Source: Herpetosiphon gulosus (GTDB taxonomy: Bacteria > Chloroflexota > Chloroflexia > Chloroflexales > Herpetosiphonaceae). From it: a stretch of DNA of 64,000 nucleotides. This document shows, piece after piece, positions 59,643-64,000 of this stretch (its first letter is position 1; each line of letters opens with the position of its first letter). Where the stretch lies: the NCBI RefSeq assembly GCF_039545135.1, contig NZ_BAABRU010000007.1:186001-250000 (forward strand), given 5' to 3'. The translations under genes and the position numbers were made by a program. Under the pieces are notes generated by a model. It made no database searches. It worked only from the letters and a program-made list of their open reading frames with translations, and was not told the origin of the DNA.

Positions 59643-60179
59643 ATGGCTAACCAAACGTCGCAGCATGATCATTCTGCTCAATTGAGTGCTTTAGCCGCCC
59701 GCGAACGTGAGTTGATCAAACATTTAATCGAACACCCCACGATTAGCAAAAATACCAATCATCAATTTGAGGCCGACCAAACCTTTGGTGAGCGTTTGGC
59801 CGATCGGGTAGCGGCGTTTGGTGGTTCTTGGCCATTCCTAATCGGCTTTTCCACGGCTTTGCTCGGTTGGATGCTGCTAAATGGGCTATTCTTGGCCAAA
59901 CCGTTCGATCCCTATCCATTTATTTTGTTGAATTTGGTGCTATCAAGCGTTGCAGCCTTGCAAGCGCCGATTATTATGATGTCGCAGAGTCGTCAGGCTG
60001 CTAAAGATCGGCTTGATGCCAGCCATGATTATGAGATCAATCTCAAGGCCGAACTCGAAATTCAGCGCCTACATAACAAAATTGACCAACTGCGCGAAGC
60101 GCAATGGCACGAATTGGTACAACTGCAACAAGAGCAAATTCGCTTGCTCAACCAAATTTTGAGCCAACGCTCTGAATAA
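59643..60179 (+). CDS. DUF1003 membrane protein
   Basis: A 178-residue protein of the DUF1003 family: DRVAAFGGSWPFLIGFSTALLGWMLLNGLF, then FDPYPFILLNLVLSSVAALQAPIIMMSQSRQAAKDR, DYEINLKAELEI. Two transmembrane helices and a C-terminal coiled coil (IDQLREAQWHELVQLQQEQIRLL). Function of the family is unknown; it is often linked to magnesium or stress genes. It follows the STAS gene by 21 bp, so the two are probably co-transcribed. Confidence 0.92.
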   Translation: MANQTSQHDHSAQLSALAARERELIKHLIEHPTISKNTNHQFEADQTFGERLADRVAAFGGSWPFLIGFSTALLGWMLLNGLFLAKPFDPYPFILLNLVLSSVAALQAPIIMMSQSRQAAKDRLDASHDYEINLKAELEIQRLHNKIDQLREAQWHELVQLQQEQIRLLNQILSQRSE

Positions 60180-60267
60180 GCGCCCAACTCGTTAACTTTC
60201 CGGTTATGTTGGCTTGCCATACTGCTCCTATCAATCCCAAAAGGCTTTCAATCCTAGGAGCAAGCAG

Positions 60268-60453
60268 ATGGATGCAGCACTCAGAAAATCGCAACGCCAA
60301 GGCAACCTGTTGTTGGTTAGTTTGTGTCTGTTTTTATTGTTAATTGGCATGCATTTGGGCTACCAATTAGCGCATTCTACCCCACAACAGTTTAGTGCCG
60401 CCAACTCAGCAATTAAATGTCATTATCTCTGCAAAATGAGCATTAGCGAGTAA
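60268..60453 (+). CDS. Small single-helix membrane protein (61 residues)
   Basis: A short protein with a basic N-terminus (MDAALRKSQRQG), one helix (NLLLVSLCLFLLLIGMHLGYQL) and a polar tail containing CHYLCKM. AGGAG is eight bases upstream of the ATG at 60268. No family recognised. The Cys-His pair in the tail may bind metal or form a disulfide. Probably real, unproven. Confidence 0.55.
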   Translation: MDAALRKSQRQGNLLLVSLCLFLLLIGMHLGYQLAHSTPQQFSAANSAIKCHYLCKMSISE

Positions 60454-60582
60454 AAAATATTTTTTAGCTCAGGTTACAAATTAATATCCACATTTCAAGT
60501 CCAATTTAACTGTATTCATATGTGTTTAAACTAAAAATTATTCAGCTTAAGCTTCTCATTCAAACTTCTTGCAGATTTATTC

Positions 60583-60717
60583 AGTACTTCTAGCCTAATA
60601 CCACATTAACCATTCGGTACGTCCTAGAAAATGACTAGGCCAAAGGAGCGGTTATTTTAGTTTGGGCTGCTACAAAAGTACTTGACTAGAAGTACTAACG
60701 CTTATTCCACAGAAGTA
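60583..60717. promoter_or_regulatory. AGTACTT boxes in the upstream region of the prenyl-synthase-like gene
   Basis: AGTACTT occurs at 60583-60589 and at 60677-60683. The latter faces AAGTACT at 60690-60696 as a 7-bp inverted repeat with a 6-bp spacer, and a further AAGTAC lies near 60713. These sit in an otherwise gene-free AT-rich stretch (60454-60863) and are candidate operators. No clear -35/-10 pair was found. Confidence 0.4.
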
Positions 60718-60863
60718 CGGTAAATAGTTAACGTTTTGGTTGATTGTGTTAATTGCTTTTTTAATAAAAAATAAAGATATAAATTATTGATTTGGTTCAG
60801 TGAGCATCAGCATTACAATCAAGCAGCACACTCGCGAGCCTTCAGCCATTGCGAGAGGTTTGT

Positions 60864-61886
60864 ATGTCAGGTAGCACGATCCAGTTTCCACAAAAATTCC
60901 AAGGTATTTTCAAGCGTTCTCAAGCCAGCTTCGCCCCTCATCTCCAAGCCGCCCGTAAGTTACTCAATAGTCTAAATATTCCAGCGCCGTTGCAACATGT
61001 CTGGGATTATGTGGTCGTGGACAATCCACAGCCATCGTTCATTCTGCTGCCATTGCTCTATTTAAGTTTGGCCGAGCAGTTGGGTGGCATAACGCCAGCC
61101 CATCAACGAGCGCTACCAGTAATTATGTTGACAATGGAAGCGGTTGCAGTGATGGATGATACTGTCGATATTTCGAGTCGGCGTTCTGAGCGAGCGACCG
61201 TACCCGCCCGCTTTGGTGTAACTCAAGCCACGCCAATTGCCACTAGCCTAACCGCAACCATCGCTGAATTGGCGGTCGAAATTGACCCACGCTTGGTGCA
61301 GCCAACCATGAATTTTCTGCGCGAATTAGGCGCTTTGCAAATTTGGGAAGTTGAACATAGCTATCCCGATCAGGCTGAATGGGATGCATGGATGCAGCAG
61401 CGCTATCGCCAAGGCCAAATTGCCACCGAATTTGCGCTTAATTTAGCCCTGATGTACCATCGCCAAGCGCCATTTCCTGCTACTCCTGCCTATTTCTTTG
61501 CCCAAATAATGCAAGATGTTGATGATGTGGTGGGCCTTTTAGAGCAACGCGTACAATTCGGCGAGGGCTGTGATCTTCAGCGCGGTCGGGTTATTGCCCC
61601 GCTCGCTGATGCGTGTGATAATAATATTCAGCTAGCTAGCTTAATCAGCCAGCTTTGGCGTAAAAAACAAGCCTTGTTGGCCGAATCCAATCAAACAACC
61701 TTCCAACAACTCAACCAACATGTGCTCGAAGCCGGATTAGCCACAACCCTTGATCGCTTGACCCAGATTGCCATAGCCTGCGAAGAACAAACGCCTCCAG
61801 CGCTGCAAGCGTGGATGTACGACGTGATTTGCACATTTATGGCTCGCCTCAGCGGCGTTGGCCTAGCGCAAGCCCAAACAGCCTAG
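60864..61886 (+). CDS. Polyprenyl synthetase-like protein
   Basis: A 340-residue all-helical protein of the isoprenoid synthase fold. The first aspartate-rich motif is VMDDTVDISSRRSERATVPARFG (DDxxD), and the second QIMQDVDDVVG. Both are present but divergent from ordinary trans-prenyltransferases, and the Lys/Arg-rich binding site after the first motif is only partly conserved. It probably condenses or cyclises isoprenoid diphosphates; the product is unknown. The start at 60864 follows GAGAGG; a TTG upstream is less likely. It is followed by a sensor kinase after 62 bp. Confidence 0.8.
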   Translation: MSGSTIQFPQKFQGIFKRSQASFAPHLQAARKLLNSLNIPAPLQHVWDYVVVDNPQPSFILLPLLYLSLAEQLGGITPAHQRALPVIMLTMEAVAVMDDTVDISSRRSERATVPARFGVTQATPIATSLTATIAELAVEIDPRLVQPTMNFLRELGALQIWEVEHSYPDQAEWDAWMQQRYRQGQIATEFALNLALMYHRQAPFPATPAYFFAQIMQDVDDVVGLLEQRVQFGEGCDLQRGRVIAPLADACDNNIQLASLISQLWRKKQALLAESNQTTFQQLNQHVLEAGLATTLDRLTQIAIACEEQTPPALQAWMYDVICTFMARLSGVGLAQAQTA

Positions 61887-61948
61887 TGCCATGGTTTGCC
61901 CACTGATGGCTTACAATCGTGATAGTCGCGGCTATCAGTGGAGCAATC

Positions 61949-63220
61949 ATGAAGGATGTATGGGGCAATTTATCGCAATCATGGTTCAACGCCTATCAAC
62001 GCATCGGCCAACAACTCGATCCATTGCCGTGGATTACTTGGCTAATTGCATGTTTTAGCATTGGTGTCGGCGCATTAGGCTTGGCTGGCCTCGATCAAGC
62101 TGCACCCAAGTTGTTAATTTGGATCGATTTTGGCTTGGCGCTCTATCTGTTTTGGCTAGGTTGGGTAGTCTATCGTCGCCCAAATTTGGCCTGGCCGCGC
62201 TGGCTGATTGTGCTCAGTATGACTTCAACTTGTTTGATCGCCCTCAGCATTGTCGAGCTTGAAAGCGCGGCGGTGGTTTTGGTAACTGTGCCAATTCTCT
62301 TGACCATTATCGCCACTGGTCGTTTATGGCCGATCGTTAGTTATCCAGCGTTTATGCTGATTGCGGCGTTGGTTCACCCCGCAGGCTGGAGTTTGTTTAA
62401 CCCAGCCGTAATTGTCTTTAATTTGTTGTTGTTTTTGACGATGTGGCAATTGCGTAGCTCGGCCAGCAGAGCCACCCAAATTCAGGTGCTGGCCAAAGCC
62501 CAGCTTGAGCAAGAACAACAAGCGCGTCAATTTATTCGCTTTTTTCAGCATGAATTACGCGGCTATAGCAGTGGCTTAGAAGGTTTAGTGCCAATTTTTG
62601 AGCGTTTTTTGGCCAACGCGCCGCAGCAAAATGCTGGCATTAGCAGCAACGAAGCTTTGAATGCGCTAGCCACCACAACCCAACATCTTAAGCAATTAAC
62701 TACTCAATTATTGATTTTGACTCGCGATGGGGTTTTGCAAGCTCAGCAATTACAAACCCTCAACTTAGCCGAGTTATTGCAACAAATCGTCAACGAAGTT
62801 CGCACCTCGCATCAGCTTGATCCTGAGCATCTGCGTTTGAGTTTATGTAAACAGCAGCCAGTCTTGATTAAAGGTAATGATTTATTTATTACTTTAGCCT
62901 TACGGACAATTATTCAAAATTCAATTGAGGCTAATCCAGGCTCTAGCGATGGGCAACAGATTAGCCTTGAGTGCTGTACCAACAACGAGATGGCGGTGAT
63001 TAGCATCAGCGATCAAGGCATGGGCTACCCCAAAGAATTGCTGCAACGCCTCGCGACCAATCAGATTCCGGCGGTGCTAGGCTGGAGCGGCAAGCTCGGC
63101 GGCAATGGCTTAGGTTTGGCATTAATTATGCAGGTTGCGCGATTGCATCAAGGATCAGTTAGTTTTGAAAATCAGGCTCAAGGCGGCGCACGCACCAGTT
63201 TGGCTTTGCCACGAATTTAG
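61949..63220 (+). CDS. Membrane sensor histidine kinase
   Basis: A 423-residue protein. Six hydrophobic segments cover about residues 25-175 (LIACFSIGVGALGLAGL, LIWIDFGLALYLFWLGWVVY, AVVLVTVPILLTIIATG). A coiled segment leads to the phospho-acceptor His in FFQHELRGYSSGLEG near 215. HATPase_c follows with RTIIQNSIEANPG, ISDQGMGYP and GGNGLGLALIMQVARLHQGSV. The start at 61949 has GGAG. It converges with a single-domain response regulator, the likely partner, with a four-base overlap of the stops. Confidence 0.9.
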   Translation: MKDVWGNLSQSWFNAYQRIGQQLDPLPWITWLIACFSIGVGALGLAGLDQAAPKLLIWIDFGLALYLFWLGWVVYRRPNLAWPRWLIVLSMTSTCLIALSIVELESAAVVLVTVPILLTIIATGRLWPIVSYPAFMLIAALVHPAGWSLFNPAVIVFNLLLFLTMWQLRSSASRATQIQVLAKAQLEQEQQARQFIRFFQHELRGYSSGLEGLVPIFERFLANAPQQNAGISSNEALNALATTTQHLKQLTTQLLILTRDGVLQAQQLQTLNLAELLQQIVNEVRTSHQLDPEHLRLSLCKQQPVLIKGNDLFITLALRTIIQNSIEANPGSSDGQQISLECCTNNEMAVISISDQGMGYPKELLQRLATNQIPAVLGWSGKLGGNGLGLALIMQVARLHQGSVSFENQAQGGARTSLALPRI

Positions 63221-63708
63221 GCGATGAGCTGATTGGTAGCCCATGGCACGGGCAAGCCCACACACGTCCAGCCTGCGCCATGCAAGCGTTGTTGATAGAT
63301 CCATTCAATTGCTTGGGCAACTTCGTTTTGGGCTAAATGTTTGCTGATAAAGCCATCGAAGCCAACCGAGCGAAACAACGTATCAACATCTTCATAGGCG
63401 CTCCAGCCAATGAGCAAAGCCTCGGGATGCAAGGCTGGGTGCAACGTGCGACTAGTCCGCAAGCGATAAATAATGTGCAGCGGAGTGCGCCCAACCATAG
63501 CATAATCGACCACCATCAAACGAATACTTTGGGCGGGATATAAATCGAGTTGGCGTTCGAGATCGCCGACAGAGCCAACCCGATCGCACCCATAGCTTAA
63601 ATTGCGCAACAAACTCAAACGTTGGTCGGCGATCGCTGCTTGGAGGCCTAAGGCAGCGGCTGGTTGATCATCAACAATTACCACATATGGTTGATTTGTA
63701 AGCTGCAT
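63217..63708 (-). CDS. Single-domain response regulator
   Basis: A 163-residue receiver protein without output domain. Acidic pocket residues are in YVVIVDDQPAAALGLQ, the phospho-acceptor Asp in RLMVVDYAMVGRTPLH, and the conserved Lys in GFISKHLAQNEVAQAIEWI. The start at 63708 has AAGGAAAG. It is convergent with the kinase at 61949-63220 and is presumably its target. The downstream partner is not visible. Confidence 0.85.
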   Translation of the reverse strand: MQLTNQPYVVIVDDQPAAALGLQAAIADQRLSLLRNLSYGCDRVGSVGDLERQLDLYPAQSIRLMVVDYAMVGRTPLHIIYRLRTSRTLHPALHPEALLIGWSAYEDVDTLFRSVGFDGFISKHLAQNEVAQAIEWIYQQRLHGAGWTCVGLPVPWATNQLIA

Positions 63709-63947
63709 ACTGCTTTCCTTTCGCGCCATTTTTATCAGCTTTGCAAGGTCAAAACAGGCTTTTTCATCGTGGCTTGTGGCTGTGATCTCCCTTGTTCGCT
63801 TGATTATACTGTGATTCAATTACAAAAACTACCGTCAATAGTCTGAGTAGTTAAAGGTAGTTGAGCATAGCAAATTCTTGCAGCAAGCTCCTTTTAGCCT
63901 AAACCAAAGTTCAGTCGTAAAACCGATGCCTCGCCCCGCCAACGACC

Positions 63948-63953
63948 TATAAT
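63948..63953 (+). promoter_or_regulatory. Possible -10 box of the next gene
   Basis: A perfect TATAAT, 41 bases before the ATG at 63994. No convincing -35 at the usual distance. Confidence 0.35.
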
Positions 63954-63993
63954 CAAGCAACAATCACAATCGTAGCCTTGTAGAAGGGTCGTT

Positions 63994-64000
63994 ATGAGCA
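63994..64000 (+). CDS. Start of a gene running out of the window
   Basis: ATG preceded by GAAGGG seven bases upstream. Only seven bases lie inside the window, so nothing can be said about the product. Confidence 0.3.

Noticed and set aside
1-64000. CRISPR arrays
   Set aside because: None seen: the repeats present are heptamers or palindromes without unique spacers of regular length.

Overview
The window looks like chromosomal DNA from a filamentous member of the Chloroflexota, most likely Herpetosiphon or a close relative. This is inferred from gene content and style: VanW proteins with Chloroflexota-type tandem domains, GAF-STAS proteins, a T-box in front of valS, CVNH and STAND genes, moderate G+C and many STRR-like intergenic repeats. 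No database search was possible, so the taxonomy is inference. The window is gene-dense, with about 54 supported protein genes, one tRNA, two riboswitch-class leaders and several repeat families. I saw no phage, insertion sequence, rRNA or CRISPR array.

Layout. 1-3.5 kb: the end of a NarL-type sensor kinase, a Gdx/SugE exporter divergent from an Lrp/AsnC regulator, and a secreted VanW protein. 3.6-10.2 kb: nine tandem paralogues of an unrecognised five-helix membrane protein, including a perfect 1335-bp tandem duplication that created a hybrid gene. 10.2-16.0 kb (minus): purH, then hisIE-wecG-zinc-finger membrane protein-ACT protein-two GAF-STAS proteins. 16.4-22.1 kb (minus): a glycine-cleavage operon (lipoate/octanoate transferase, gcvT, gcvH, gcvPA, gcvPB) behind a sigma70-type promoter, a tandem glycine riboswitch and a terminator. 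22.1-25.4 kb: an AMMECR1 protein, an AmrS homologue that lacks the radical-SAM cysteines, and a sulfite-oxidase-fold enzyme. 25.8-27.1 kb: a GAF sensor kinase with Gln at the usual phospho-acceptor position. 27.2-32.6 kb (minus): a compact six-gene operon joining polyamine enzymes (SpeD and an aminopropyltransferase fused to a membrane/extracytoplasmic part) with a FemAB transferase, a DUF350 membrane protein and two proteins sharing an unrecognised domain. This is the strongest candidate for an undescribed system. 33-37.8 kb: promoter, T-box, a DUF3105 membrane protein and valS.

37.9-46.1 kb is more accessory in character: a GNAT protein, an AAA ATPase divergent from an MglA-like GTPase with an unknown partner, a cupin, an AraC regulator, a two-repeat cyanovirin-like lectin, an orphan Cas6 and a STAND ATPase that ends where its repeats should begin. 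46.3-64 kb: tRNA-Lys(CUU), an M32 carboxypeptidase, two paralogous beta-propeller lipoproteins whose ribosome sites lie in near-perfect hairpins, an amidase, a malQ-membrane protein-NHL lipoprotein-SpoIIE phosphatase operon, an RsbR-like STAS protein, a DUF1003 protein, a prenyl-synthase-like protein, a sensor kinase and a single-domain response regulator.

Intergenic gaps are filled by repeats: GC-rich palindromes beginning CCCTCACCCC, a two-hairpin element with compensatory changes, STRR-like heptamers (GAACATA, AAGGATG), CACGAAGGA-type repeats and longer inverted repeats. Signalling genes are abundant (kinases, GAF, STAS, SpoIIE), as expected for a complex filamentous bacterium.
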